This document shows positions 53,340 through 62,784 of a DNA stretch of 64,000 bases, in pieces; the first letter of the stretch is position 1; each line of letters begins with the position of its first letter. Made by a program: the position numbers and the translations under genes. This DNA comes from Hellea sp042093735 (GTDB taxonomy: Bacteria > Pseudomonadota > Alphaproteobacteria > Caulobacterales > Maricaulaceae). Where the stretch lies: the NCBI GenBank assembly GCA_042093735.1, contig JBELEM010000006.1, forward strand, positions 5,473-69,472, in the 5' to 3' direction. The notes beneath the pieces are model-generated. The model ran no database searches. It was not told where the DNA came from and worked only from the letters and a program-made list of their open reading frames with translations.

Positions 53340-53380
53340 GTCCTAGTTATCTATTTTATTAAATTTGATAAATTTAGGAC
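53340..53380 (+). repeat. rpsB-tsf intercistronic stem-loop
   Basis: GTCCTA (53340-53345) pairs with TAGGAC (53375-53380); within the loop AAATT/AATTT (53361-53365, 53371-53375) can pair as an alternative. Placed 9 bases after the rpsB stop and 34 before tsf, it could be a partial attenuator between the two genes; no T-run follows, so full termination is unlikely. Confidence 0.35.
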
Positions 53381-53414
53381 CTATATAAATATTTACCAAT
53401 AGGAGATATGTATT

Positions 53415-54338
53415 ATGGCTCAAATCACAGCGGCCCTTGTAAAAGAACTTCGTGAAAAGACATCAGCAGGGATGATGGATTGTAAAAAAGCGTTGAATGA
53501 AACAGACGGAGATTTAAATGCTGCGGCAGATTGGTTGCGAACCAAAGGAATAGCTAAAGCTGATAAAAAGGCATCAAGAATAGCAGCCGAGGGATTAGTG
53601 GCTGTAGCTATAAGTGGTTCTACGGGTGCGCTTGTAGAGGTTAACTCCGAAACAGACTTTGTGGCTAGAAATGATGGCTTTCAAGCAGCTGTATTAGAAG
53701 TTGCTCAGTTAGGATTGACTGTAAATAGTAATGAAGAACTAGCATCAGCAGTCACTTCAGGTGGCGTTAATGTAACAGAAATGTTTAAGAAGCTAGTTGG
53801 TAAAATAGGCGAAAATATGTCTTTTAGGCGTATGAGTAAGCTTTCAGTTAGTCAGGGCGTTGTGGCTGGTTATATACATAATGCAGTAACCGATGGGATG
53901 GGAAAAATTGGAGTGTTGGTTGCTTTGGAAAGTTCTGGGGATAACGAAAAACTCGAGGTACTTGCTAAAAAGATTGCTATGCACGTTGCAGCTACTAACC
54001 CTTTAGCTCTTTCAGAAAGTGACTTGGATTCTTCAGTTGTTGAAAAAGAGAGAGCTATGCTCAAGGCAGAAGCTTTGGAATCTGGCAAACCGGAGGCAAT
54101 TGTTGATAAAATGGTGGAAGGTAGAATGAAAAAATTCTTCAAAGAATCTGTTCTTTTAACTCAGACTTTTGTAATGGATGGTGAGCGATCTGTTTCCAAA
54201 GTTATCGAAGATGAAGCCTCGTCCATTAACTCCGATATTAAAATGGTTGCTTTTTCTAGAATGAGTTTAGGTGAAGGGATTGAAAAGAAAGAAGAAAATT
54301 TCGCTGCTGAAGTGGCAGCAGCTGTAGCAAGTTCTTAA
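53415..54338 (+). CDS. tsf: translation elongation factor Ts
   Basis: Nucleotide exchange factor for EF-Tu, 307 residues. The UBA-like N-terminus reads ITAALVKELREKTSAGMMDCKKALNETDGDLNAAADWLRTKG, and VEVNSETDFVARNDGF is the EF-Tu-contacting TDFV motif; two core subdomains and the coiled-coil region follow. Ribosome site AGGAGA lies 8 bases upstream. It is separated from rpsB by an 83-base gap with a stem-loop. Confidence 0.98.
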   Translation: MAQITAALVKELREKTSAGMMDCKKALNETDGDLNAAADWLRTKGIAKADKKASRIAAEGLVAVAISGSTGALVEVNSETDFVARNDGFQAAVLEVAQLGLTVNSNEELASAVTSGGVNVTEMFKKLVGKIGENMSFRRMSKLSVSQGVVAGYIHNAVTDGMGKIGVLVALESSGDNEKLEVLAKKIAMHVAATNPLALSESDLDSSVVEKERAMLKAEALESGKPEAIVDKMVEGRMKKFFKESVLLTQTFVMDGERSVSKVIEDEASSINSDIKMVAFSRMSLGEGIEKKEENFAAEVAAAVASS

Positions 54339-54401
54339 AACAACAAACTATTTTGATAAAATATTGTCAAACTACTGGCACTATTGATTTGAATCCTTAT
54401 T

Positions 54402-54437
54402 ATCCTCTGCAGATACTTAATTTGTAGGGGATTTTTT
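54402..54437 (+). promoter_or_regulatory. terminator-like hairpin enclosing the pyrH ribosome site
   Basis: Bases 54402-54410 (ATCCTCTGC) pair with 54424-54432 (GTAGGGGAT) as a 9-bp stem with two G-U pairs and a 13-base loop, followed by a T-run to 54437; the ATG is the next base. The 3' arm holds the pyrH Shine-Dalgarno (TAGGGG). On the other strand the G-U pairs become mismatches, so selection, if any, is on the plus-strand RNA. It could attenuate transcription or block initiation of pyrH. Confidence 0.5.
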
Positions 54438-55157
54438 ATGGCTACAGTTTACGGTTATAACCGTGTGCTTCTAAAGCTTTCGGGCGAGGCCCTTATGGGT
54501 GATAAGCCATACGGTATAGATATTGCTATGACGTCACGAATAGCCGCTGAAGTAAAAGAAGCTCATAATAAAGGCCTACAAATAGCCTTAGTTATAGGGG
54601 CTGGCAATATATTTAGAGGGTTATCAGCAGCGGCTGGGGGTATTGAACGTTCAACTGCTGATTACATGGGTATGTTGGCCACGGTAATGAACGCGCTTGC
54701 CATGCAAAGTGCCCTCGAGCAAATTGGTGTTGATACACGAGTTCAATCAGCAATACCTATGCAAACTGTTTGCGAGAGTTATATTCGGCGGAGAGCTGTT
54801 CGCCATATGGAGAAGGGAAGAGTGGTAATTTTTGCAGCAGGTACTGGAAATCCTTACTTTACAACTGATACAGCTGCAGCACTACGAGCAGCAGAGATGG
54901 ATTGTGATGTCTTAGTTAAAGGAACACAGGTTGACGGCGTCTATGATAGTGATCCAAATATTAATGAAAGTGCTTCTAGGTATAAAGAATTGAGTTACCA
55001 AAAAGTTTTAACCGACAACTTAAGAGTTATGGACTCTGCTGCGATTACATTGATGAGAGACAATGATATTCCCATTATAGTTTTTTCACTCAAAGAAAAG
55101 GGCTCTTTTGATTTAGTTATGCAGGGTTTAGGAACTTGTACTACAATTAAATCTTGA
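54438..55157 (+). CDS. pyrH: UMP kinase
   Basis: Phosphorylates UMP to UDP in pyrimidine nucleotide synthesis; hexameric, regulated by GTP and UTP in relatives. The 239-residue amino-acid-kinase fold has LLKLSGEALMG, VIGAGNIFRG, DYMGMLATVMNALAMQSALE and AAGTGNPYFTTDTAAALRAAEM. The usual order tsf-pyrH-frr is kept. The ribosome site is inside a hairpin (54402-54432). Confidence 0.97.
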   Translation: MATVYGYNRVLLKLSGEALMGDKPYGIDIAMTSRIAAEVKEAHNKGLQIALVIGAGNIFRGLSAAAGGIERSTADYMGMLATVMNALAMQSALEQIGVDTRVQSAIPMQTVCESYIRRRAVRHMEKGRVVIFAAGTGNPYFTTDTAAALRAAEMDCDVLVKGTQVDGVYDSDPNINESASRYKELSYQKVLTDNLRVMDSAAITLMRDNDIPIIVFSLKEKGSFDLVMQGLGTCTTIKS

Positions 55158-55213
55158 TATTGGTTTAAGTAATTATTTATTAAATTAAACTTATGTGCAA
55201 TGGAGAATTCATA

Positions 55214-55771
55214 ATGGAAGATTTTGACCTAAAAGTGTTTCGTAAAAGAATGGACGGAGCTTTGTCATCTTTGAAGTCTGAGTTTGGTGGGCTTAGAACC
55301 GGAAGGGCTAGCGTGGGTATTCTTGATGGTGTTAAGGTGAATGCATACGGTTCAGAGATGATGCTTAATCAGGTAGGTTCAGTCACTGTACCTGAACCTC
55401 GCATGCTTTTAATAAATATTTGGGATAAAACGCTAGTACAAGCTGCTGACAAAGCTATTCGTCAGTCGAACTTAGGACTTAATCCAATTGTTGATGGACA
55501 GAATTTACGAATTCCTATGCCACCTTTAACGGAAGAAAGACGGAAAGAGCTGGTTAAAGTAGCTGGATCTTATTCTGAGAATTCCAAAGTAGCCGTCAGA
55601 AATGTTCGTCGCGATGCTATGGAAACAGTAAAGAAATTAGAACGATCAAAAGCAATAAGTGAAGACGAACTAAAAGCTCACGAGTCTGATATACAGTCAG
55701 CTACGAACTTTGTGATTGCTGAAATTGATAGTGCATTAAATGTTAAATCAGATGAAATTATGCAGGTTTAA
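55214..55771 (+). CDS. frr: ribosome recycling factor
   Basis: Splits post-termination ribosomes with EF-G. ATG 55214 has GGAG 9 bases upstream and gives 185 residues, the exact family length; an earlier in-frame ATG at 55193 would add seven residues (MCNGEFI) unlike any RRF. Signatures are LRTGRASVGILDGVKVNAYGSEMMLNQVGSVTVPEPRMLLI and IRIPMPPLTEERRKELVK (here LRIPMPP). Confidence 0.97.
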   Translation: MEDFDLKVFRKRMDGALSSLKSEFGGLRTGRASVGILDGVKVNAYGSEMMLNQVGSVTVPEPRMLLINIWDKTLVQAADKAIRQSNLGLNPIVDGQNLRIPMPPLTEERRKELVKVAGSYSENSKVAVRNVRRDAMETVKKLERSKAISEDELKAHESDIQSATNFVIAEIDSALNVKSDEIMQV

Positions 55772-56500
55772 TTGACAAATAAAAACTTATACCTTTCATC
55801 TATCCCTAATCATGTCGCCATTATAATGGATGGAAACGGACGTTGGGCGCAATCACGTAAAAGGCCACGCCTCTATGGACATCAAGCTGGGGTTAAAGCT
55901 GTGAGGAGAATAGTGAAATCCTCAAGTGAATTAGGCATTAAATGTCTAACGCTGTACAGCTTTTCGACTGAAAATTGGGCTCGCCCTAAAGCTGAAATAG
56001 CCGGTTTGTTTAAATTATTAAGAAAATATGTTTCAGATGATCTAGAGATACTGAATAAAAATGAAGTTTGTATTCGGATCCTAGGCTCTAAAAGAGGGTT
56101 AAATGCAGAGATGTTAGAATTAGTTGACCGTGTTGAAGCAACAACAAAAACTAACAAAGCCTTCCAGCTAAATATCGCTTTTAATTACGGGGGAAGAGAC
56201 GAAATAATTAGAGCAGTTGCTAAGGCTTTGGATGCGGGTGAAACCTTCCGTGCTATGAACGAAGAAGCCCTTAGTCCATACTTGGATACCGCTGGTCTTC
56301 CAGAACCAGATTTAGTAATTCGTACAGGTGAAGAGAAACGCCTTAGTAATTTTTTAACATGGCAAACTGTATATTCAGAATTTGTTTTTACTGATGTGCT
56401 TTGGCCAGATTTTAATCAGTTACATTTATCGGAAGCAGTTTTAGAATATCAAAACCGTCAACGCAGATATGGTTCGCTTGTAGATAATGATGTAGCTTAA
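55772..56500 (+). CDS. uppS: undecaprenyl-diphosphate synthase (cis-prenyltransferase)
   Basis: Condenses isopentenyl units into the C55 lipid carrier for peptidoglycan and LPS. The 242-residue protein has HVAIIMDGNGRWAQSRKRPRLYGHQAG with catalytic Asp, LTLYSFSTENWARP, LNIAFNYGGRDEI and EPDLVIRTGEEKRLSNFLTWQTVYSEF. The only initiator ahead of the first motif is a TTG that directly abuts the frr stop, so it probably relies on translational coupling. Confidence 0.95.
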   Translation: MTNKNLYLSSIPNHVAIIMDGNGRWAQSRKRPRLYGHQAGVKAVRRIVKSSSELGIKCLTLYSFSTENWARPKAEIAGLFKLLRKYVSDDLEILNKNEVCIRILGSKRGLNAEMLELVDRVEATTKTNKAFQLNIAFNYGGRDEIIRAVAKALDAGETFRAMNEEALSPYLDTAGLPEPDLVIRTGEEKRLSNFLTWQTVYSEFVFTDVLWPDFNQLHLSEAVLEYQNRQRRYGSLVDNDVA

Positions 56501-56505
56501 TTCAT

Positions 56506-57336
56506 ATGAAAAAAAACTCTGATAAGAAACCAATATGGAAAAATGCAGGAATTAGAGGTGTAACTGCACTTGTTCTTGCTGGAATAGTTATCCTCCCTAT
56601 TTATTTTGGAGGTATTTATTGGGCTATTTTAGTATCAACCTTTAGTGCAAGAATGATGTGGGAGTGGGTTAGAATGTTGAACCCAAGGCCTCAATTGAAA
56701 GAAATCTGCATACCAGTTGCGGGAATTTTTCTTTCTTGCTTCTTGATGGCATTTGAAAATTATAATTTCGTCATTATAAGTGTTGGATTAAGTATATTTT
56801 TAATTTCCATAGAGCGTTTTAATCTAAATAAAGTATTTTGGGCTTGTTTGGGATTCATATATATATGCTTACCATCAATAGCACTAATTAACTTAAGAGG
56901 CTTTGAGGTTGGGTTTTCATCTGTGGGTTTTATTAAAATGTGTTATATAATACTCATAGTTATTGGAACAGATGTTGGAGCATATTTAGGAGGATCTTAC
57001 TTTAAAGGCCCTAAACTATCTCCAGTTATAAGCCCTAACAAAACCTGGTCTGGTTTCATATGTGGTTTAACTTTAGGGGTAATTCTGGGCGGATTAACGG
57101 GTTATTTTTCTGGTATGGGTGCTATATTTAGTCTTATCTTTGCTATTCCAATTGTATTGCTTTCTGTGGTCGGAGACCTTTTTGAAAGCGGTGTTAAACG
57201 TGTTCTAAAAGTTAAAGATACTGGCGAACTATTGCCAGGTCATGGTGGTTTACTGGATCGTTTAGATAGCTTAATGTTTGCTGTTCTGGGTAGTGTGATA
57301 ATATTTTACATTGCTCCAGATGTTTGGCCGATATAA
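56506..57336 (+). CDS. cdsA: phosphatidate cytidylyltransferase
   Basis: Membrane enzyme that makes CDP-diacylglycerol from CTP and phosphatidic acid, the branch point for all phospholipids. 276 residues with about seven helices; the C-terminal signature SPNKTWSGFICG, then GDLFESGVKRVLKVKDTGELLPGHGGLLDRLDSLMF includes the metal-binding Asp residues. It is preceded by uppS and followed by dxr, the usual envelope-cluster order. Confidence 0.95.
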   Translation: MKKNSDKKPIWKNAGIRGVTALVLAGIVILPIYFGGIYWAILVSTFSARMMWEWVRMLNPRPQLKEICIPVAGIFLSCFLMAFENYNFVIISVGLSIFLISIERFNLNKVFWACLGFIYICLPSIALINLRGFEVGFSSVGFIKMCYIILIVIGTDVGAYLGGSYFKGPKLSPVISPNKTWSGFICGLTLGVILGGLTGYFSGMGAIFSLIFAIPIVLLSVVGDLFESGVKRVLKVKDTGELLPGHGGLLDRLDSLMFAVLGSVIIFYIAPDVWPI

Positions 57337-57342
57337 AATAAG

Positions 57343-58518
57343 ATGACAAAACGTGTTACGATATTGGGGTCCACTGGTTCTATAGGACAAAGTACCTTAG
57401 ATATAGTTCGTAACTCATTTAAAGGTATGTTTGAGGTTATTGCTTTAACAGCTAATAAAAATGCAAAATTATTGGCGGAACAAGCCATTGAGTTCAATGC
57501 TAAATATGTTGCCTTAGCTGATAATGAAAATGCTAACACTCTTAAAGAGATGCTTAATGGTCTTGATGTTAAAATAGGTATTGGCCCTGAATCTTTGATT
57601 GAGGCAGCTTCATATAAAGCCGATTTTTGTATGGCTGCTATCATTGGTGCTGCGGGTTTAGAACCAACTTTAGCTGCAGTAAATCAAGGGATAAATATTG
57701 GTTTAGCCAATAAAGAGTGCATAGTTACTGCTGGTGACTTATTTACACGGCGAGTGAAGGAGAAAGGATCCAAATTGTTGCCTGTTGATTCAGAACATAA
57801 TGCAATATTTCAGGTTCTCGATATTGAAAGGCCTAGTGGGGTAAGGAGATTAATTTTAACTGCTAGTGGAGGGCCATTCCGGAGTACCCCATTAGATGAA
57901 ATGCGCATGGTGACTAAAGAGTCGGCTCTAAGGCATCCAGTGTGGAGCATGGGGGCTAAAATATCAATTGATTCAGCTACACTTATGAATAAAGGCTTGG
58001 AGCTAATTGAGGCTAGTTATTTATTTAACAGACCATCTAAAGAAATTGATATTATTATTCATCCCCAATCCATAGTCCATTCAATGGTTGAGTATATTGA
58101 TGGGTCCATATTGGCTCAATTAGGTTCACCTGATATGCGCACTCCAATTGCTTACTCAATGGCATGGCCTGATCGCATGAATGCTAACGTAGAAAGGTTA
58201 GACTTGACTGCTACGAATAATCTAAGCTTTTTTAAACCAGATTTACATAAGTTTCCTGCTTTAAACTTGGCCCGCTTTGCTCTTGAAACTGGTGGTACTG
58301 CACCATGTGTAATAAATGCAGTAAATGAGGTGGCTGTGGATGCTTTTTTACAAGATAGAATTGAGTTTCTGGATATTACTCGCTTAATCGATAAGGTTCT
58401 ATGTAAATATTCTTCTCGCACAGATTTTAAAGCAGAAATGTTAACTATTGAAGAGGTTATTTCTAAGGATAATGAAGTCAGGAAAATAGCAATTGAAAAT
58501 ATTAAAAAATTGGTATGA
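57343..58518 (+). CDS. dxr: 1-deoxy-D-xylulose-5-phosphate reductoisomerase
   Basis: NADPH-dependent step to methylerythritol phosphate, the first committed reaction of the non-mevalonate isoprenoid route that feeds UppS. 391 residues: ILGSTGSIGQSTLDIV (NADPH loop), LANKECIVTAG, LLPVDSEHNAIFQ with the metal ligands Asp and Glu, LTASGGPF, HPVWSMGAKISIDSATLMNKGLELIEA. The end overlaps rseP by 4 bases. Confidence 0.96.
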   Translation: MTKRVTILGSTGSIGQSTLDIVRNSFKGMFEVIALTANKNAKLLAEQAIEFNAKYVALADNENANTLKEMLNGLDVKIGIGPESLIEAASYKADFCMAAIIGAAGLEPTLAAVNQGINIGLANKECIVTAGDLFTRRVKEKGSKLLPVDSEHNAIFQVLDIERPSGVRRLILTASGGPFRSTPLDEMRMVTKESALRHPVWSMGAKISIDSATLMNKGLELIEASYLFNRPSKEIDIIIHPQSIVHSMVEYIDGSILAQLGSPDMRTPIAYSMAWPDRMNANVERLDLTATNNLSFFKPDLHKFPALNLARFALETGGTAPCVINAVNEVAVDAFLQDRIEFLDITRLIDKVLCKYSSRTDFKAEMLTIEEVISKDNEVRKIAIENIKKLV

Positions 58519-59666
58519 TTAGCTTACTAAATATATTTGTATTTATATTAAGTTTTCTGATGCTTATCACATTTTTAGTATATTTCCATGAGCTTGGCCA
58601 TTATTTGACAGCAAGGTTATTTAAAGTAAGTGTCGAGAAATTTTCAATAGGCTTTGGAAAGCCTATATCCCAATGGAAATCTAAAAATGGTACAATTTGG
58701 TCTCTTGGAAGAATACCGTTAGGGGGATATGTAAAGTTTTCTGAAATTGATAATCGAAAAAATGGAGTAATATCCCACACTGAAAACAATGATGTGCTAT
58801 TTACTAAAATCCCAGTTTTTCAACGAATTTTAGTTGTCTTAGCAGGACCAATATTTAACTTTATTTTCGCTATCGCTATTTTTGCAAGCCTTAGTTTTAC
58901 ATTAGGTTCTTACAAAGTGGAGTCGATAGTAGGAACAGTTCTTGAGGGAAGTCCTGCTGATAAGGCAGGTTTCTTAGTCGGCGATAAAATACTTTCTATG
59001 AATAATGTAAATGTTAGTGATTTCAATGATTTAAGAAGATATATTGCGTTAAGAGGTGATACTGATATTCTAACAGAAATTTATAGAAATGAAGCCAGAA
59101 TTGAGTTAATTATAAAGCCTGAGCGCAAATTTGAAAAAGACCTGATTGGTGGGATATCGGAAACAGGAAAAATAGGTATAGGTCTATCAGAGCCTCTGGT
59201 AATTACCCGATTAGAATATAATTTGTTTGAAGCGATTGCTTATGGCTTTGAAGAGCTGATAAGTTCTATCTCAATGACAGGGTATTATGTTGGGCGAGTA
59301 ATCAAGGGTGAAGAAGATGGTAAACAATTAGGATCCATTATAAAGATAGCTACTATTTCTGGAAAGGTAGCTGTGGATGCTATAAATGAAAATACACCAA
59401 TCACTGTTCGTCTTAGAGAACTGAGTATAAGACTTTTAACAATAGGCGCTTCTCTCTCGGTAGCATTTGGTGTAGCAAATTTAATGCCTATTCCTATGTT
59501 AGACGGTGGACATTTGGTGTACTATGGCTATGAAGCGATAGCGGGTCGTCCGCTTAGTCAAAAAAAACAGGAGATGGGGTTTCAACTAGGATTAGTTATA
59601 TTATTTACTCTATTCATTGTTTTAACTCTTAACGATATAAGCTATGTATCAAGTATTTTTTCTTAA
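58515..59666 (+). CDS. rseP: RIP metalloprotease RseP (site-2 protease)
   Basis: Intramembrane zinc protease that cuts anti-sigma factors and remnant signal peptides. The zinc motif is YFHELGHY (HExxH, about residues 24-31) and the third ligand lies in NLMPIPMLDGGHL near the C-terminus. One PDZ domain is visible (IVGTVLEGSPADKAGFLVGDKILSMNNV, about 138-165); E. coli RseP has two. 383 residues, four helices. Start overlaps dxr as ATGA. Confidence 0.94.
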   Translation: MISLLNIFVFILSFLMLITFLVYFHELGHYLTARLFKVSVEKFSIGFGKPISQWKSKNGTIWSLGRIPLGGYVKFSEIDNRKNGVISHTENNDVLFTKIPVFQRILVVLAGPIFNFIFAIAIFASLSFTLGSYKVESIVGTVLEGSPADKAGFLVGDKILSMNNVNVSDFNDLRRYIALRGDTDILTEIYRNEARIELIIKPERKFEKDLIGGISETGKIGIGLSEPLVITRLEYNLFEAIAYGFEELISSISMTGYYVGRVIKGEEDGKQLGSIIKIATISGKVAVDAINENTPITVRLRELSIRLLTIGASLSVAFGVANLMPIPMLDGGHLVYYGYEAIAGRPLSQKKQEMGFQLGLVILFTLFIVLTLNDISYVSSIFS

Positions 59667-59677
59667 GTTAGCTTTTT

Positions 59678-62134
59678 ATGGTAATGGATAATAAATTTAT
59701 GCTATTAACGTCTCGCAATTTATTTCTTGGGCTAATGATGGCTCTTATCTTTGGGGTCGCGCCTAAAGTATATGCCCAGGAACCAACCGTCTTAAGTGCT
59801 GAAATGCCAGCAATCATTAGGGGTATTGAAGTTCAAGGGAATCAGAGAGTTGAAGCAAATACAGTTGCTTCTTATCTCCTCATTTCACCTGGTGACCCTT
59901 ACAGTGAAGAGCGCATTGATATGTCAGTCAAAACTTTGTTTGCGACTGGCTTGTTTGCTGATGTCGCTATTTTGCCTAATGCTGAAGGTATTTTGTTAAT
60001 ACGAGTAATAGAGAATCCTATTATAAACAGAGTTATATTAGAAGGAAATAAGTCCTTAAAAGAAGAAAAAATTACTGATGAATTAGAGGCTGAGCCAAGA
60101 TCAATTTTTACAAGGGCGAGTGTTCAAGAGGATGTGCAAAGGATAATAGAGCTTTATCGACAAGCAGGCAGATTTGCAGCTAATGTAGTGCCTAAGGTAG
60201 TTCAGCAGCCTCAAAACCGTGTTGATTTAATATTTGAAATAACTGAGGGACCGGTAACAGGGGTAAAAAGGATTAACATCATTGGTAACAGTGAATTCCC
60301 AGATCGTCGTCTAAGAAAAGAAATAGTAACGGCAGAGTCTATTTGGTATAAGTTTTTCTCCTCAGATGACAATTATGATCCAGGCCGTTTAGAATACGAC
60401 AGAGAGCAGCTCAGAACTTTCTATACTGACAGGGGCTTTGCTGACTTTCGTGTGGTCTCAGCTGTAGCTGAATTGACACCAGACCAAGAAGATTTTTATA
60501 TAACATTTACCGTTGATGAGGGTTTGGAATACACTTGGGGGGATATATCTGTTGAAACTGAATTAGATGATTTAAATTCAGACTTTCTGGAAAGATTAAT
60601 TTCTATAAAGCCAGGAACTATCTATAACGCTAGTAGAGTTGAAGATGTAATTGATACTTTGAATTTTGCCGCTGGTACATCTGGTTATGCATTTGTTGAC
60701 ATTCAGCCAGATATTAAGCGTAATAGGGACACTAAGACTGTTGATTTAGTTTTCAATGTTGTTGAGGGTCCTAGAGTTTATATTGAACGTATAGACATTG
60801 TTGGAAATACCACTACTTTAGATTATGTCATACGTCGTGAACTAGAATTGGTTGAAGGTGATGCCTTCAACAGAATATTGTTAGATAGATCGCGCAACAG
60901 AGTTCGAGCACTTAGATTTTTTGAAGAAGTTGAAATAACAGAAAGACAGGGAAGCTCTCCCGATAGGGCAATTGTTGAGGTTGATGTTAAAGAACAGCCT
61001 ACTGGAGAGCTCTCTTTTTCTGCAGGTTTTTCTTCAGCAGATGCTTTCTTAGTCGATCTATCTATTACTCAAAGAAATTTACGAGGCAGAGGTCAGTTAT
61101 TGAGGTTTGTTATTCGTGCAAGTTCAAATAGACGCGAGGTTGACCTAAGATTTACTGAGCCAAGGTTTTTAGGTCGTAATTTAGCCGCTGGCGTTGAGGT
61201 TTTTGATGTAGAAATTGACTTTCTCAAAGAGGCTAACTTCAGACAGTCAAGAACTGGAGGCCAGCTATCTCTGGCTTTTCCTTTAACAGATTATACATCT
61301 CTTTCAACTAGGTACTCATTACGTACTGAATCGCTGGAATCTCCTGGTGTTAACGCTACAAGCTGCGCTGCGACGGACGGTTCTAGTTTAGCAGTTTCAC
61401 AACAACAGTTAAGCTTTTGCGATCAAATTAATGGTAGAATGTCCTCAATTGTTGGCTATACGTTTAGTTGGGATAGAAGAAATGACCCTATCACACCAAC
61501 AAGAGGTTTTGATTTTCGTTTTTCACAGGACGTTGCAGGTGTTGGGGGTGACGTTCAGTACCTCAGAAGTGATTTCAGAGCAAATGCCTACAGAGGTTTA
61601 TTTAAAAATGTAATTTCTAGCGCGTCAGTTTCTGGTGGATATATTCGAGGTTGGGGTGGTGATCCCGTTTCTATCAATGATCGATACTTTAAAGGAAACT
61701 ATGAATTTAGAGGTTATGATAATGCTGGCATTGGCCCTCGGGTTGTTCAATATGATGCTAATACAGGAGCAATAGTTCGGAGATTGAATTCTTTAGGTGG
61801 AAATGCATTTGGTATTGCATCTGCCGAGGTTAGCTTTCCTGTGGGAATACCTAACTTACTGGGTAGTGTCTTTGTTGAAGCGGGCACTGTTGGCTTACTT
61901 GACGCTAATGAAACTTTTGACACGGGTATTGACCCTATTACAGGAAATCAATTAACATCTGAAGGTTTTTATACAAAGACGATTGACAGTTTATCAGTTC
62001 GCGCTATGTCAGGCTTATCTATATTCTGGGAAAGCCCTTTTGGACCAATACGTTTTGACTTTACTAAACCATTAATACAATATGACTATGATGACCGTAA
62101 GTCTTTTCAATTCACTACTCGAACAAGGTTTTAA
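59678..62134 (+). CDS. bamA: outer membrane protein assembly factor BamA
   Basis: Core of the BAM complex that inserts beta-barrel proteins. Signal peptide with hydrophobic core NLFLGLMMALIFGVAPKVYA, cleavage probably after VYA near residue 34. Five POTRA domains span about 45-450 (first: IIRGIEVQGNQRVEANTVASYL), then a 16-strand barrel ending in Phe (FTTRTRF). The loop-6 motif is FRGYDNAGIGPR, the Arg-Gly pair of the VRGF/Y family. 818 residues, typical size. skp follows after 2 bases. Confidence 0.96.
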   Translation: MVMDNKFMLLTSRNLFLGLMMALIFGVAPKVYAQEPTVLSAEMPAIIRGIEVQGNQRVEANTVASYLLISPGDPYSEERIDMSVKTLFATGLFADVAILPNAEGILLIRVIENPIINRVILEGNKSLKEEKITDELEAEPRSIFTRASVQEDVQRIIELYRQAGRFAANVVPKVVQQPQNRVDLIFEITEGPVTGVKRINIIGNSEFPDRRLRKEIVTAESIWYKFFSSDDNYDPGRLEYDREQLRTFYTDRGFADFRVVSAVAELTPDQEDFYITFTVDEGLEYTWGDISVETELDDLNSDFLERLISIKPGTIYNASRVEDVIDTLNFAAGTSGYAFVDIQPDIKRNRDTKTVDLVFNVVEGPRVYIERIDIVGNTTTLDYVIRRELELVEGDAFNRILLDRSRNRVRALRFFEEVEITERQGSSPDRAIVEVDVKEQPTGELSFSAGFSSADAFLVDLSITQRNLRGRGQLLRFVIRASSNRREVDLRFTEPRFLGRNLAAGVEVFDVEIDFLKEANFRQSRTGGQLSLAFPLTDYTSLSTRYSLRTESLESPGVNATSCAATDGSSLAVSQQQLSFCDQINGRMSSIVGYTFSWDRRNDPITPTRGFDFRFSQDVAGVGGDVQYLRSDFRANAYRGLFKNVISSASVSGGYIRGWGGDPVSINDRYFKGNYEFRGYDNAGIGPRVVQYDANTGAIVRRLNSLGGNAFGIASAEVSFPVGIPNLLGSVFVEAGTVGLLDANETFDTGIDPITGNQLTSEGFYTKTIDSLSVRAMSGLSIFWESPFGPIRFDFTKPLIQYDYDDRKSFQFTTRTRF

Positions 62135-62136
62135 TT

Positions 62137-62709
62137 ATGTTTGTACTTAAAATTATATATCGCTCTTTATTAATCACTGGTTTTAGCTTTGTCTTTTCTA
62201 TTTCAGCTTTCGCCCAAAGTACTATATTAGTCGTAGATACAGGAAGAGTACTTAGGGACTCTGATGTTGGAAAACATATATCTACACAACTCGCTAGTAT
62301 TGGAAGTTCTATGCAGGCTGAAACGCAAGCTAAGACTTCATCTATGGAAAGCAAGGGAAAGTCTTTAAATGAAGAACTAAAAGGAAAGACCCAAGAGGAT
62401 TTAAAGAATGATCCAGCGTTACTATCTAAAGTGCAAAGCTTTCAAAAAGAGCAGCAAGAGCTCTCTGTAGATGTTCAGTACAAGCAACAAGAAATGAAGA
62501 TTACTGAGAATAAAGCTATTCAGAAAGTTCAAGATAGGTTGCGTGTTATTTTAGAACTTATAGTTAAGGAACGTGAGGCGGATGTTGTTTTAGAGAGATC
62601 TTTAGTAATATATGGTGATCCAGTTGATGTTACGGATGTTGTAATTACACGTCTGAATTCTCAATTGAAAACTGTACCAGTAAAACGCGAGAGATTGCCA
62701 AGGCAATAA
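62137..62709 (+). CDS. skp: periplasmic chaperone Skp (OmpH family)
   Basis: Periplasmic holdase for outer-membrane proteins on their way to BamA. 190 residues with a signal peptide (LLITGFSFVFSISAFA, cleavage before QST, about residue 27), the small core strand ILVVDTGRVLRDSDVGK and a long helical, Lys/Glu/Gln-rich arm region (about 60-150) that forms the trimer tentacles. Position between bamA and lpxD is the conserved one. Confidence 0.92.
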   Translation: MFVLKIIYRSLLITGFSFVFSISAFAQSTILVVDTGRVLRDSDVGKHISTQLASIGSSMQAETQAKTSSMESKGKSLNEELKGKTQEDLKNDPALLSKVQSFQKEQQELSVDVQYKQQEMKITENKAIQKVQDRLRVILELIVKEREADVVLERSLVIYGDPVDVTDVVITRLNSQLKTVPVKRERLPRQ

Positions 62710-62784
62710 ACTAGTATTGTATCAATTTATCAGTTAGAGTTCCTTATTACAAAGTTTTAACCACTTTTTAGGATAGCTAGGGAT

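Noticed and set aside
55193..55213. Longer start for frr
   Set aside because: The GGAG ribosome site and the family length of 185 residues support ATG 55214.
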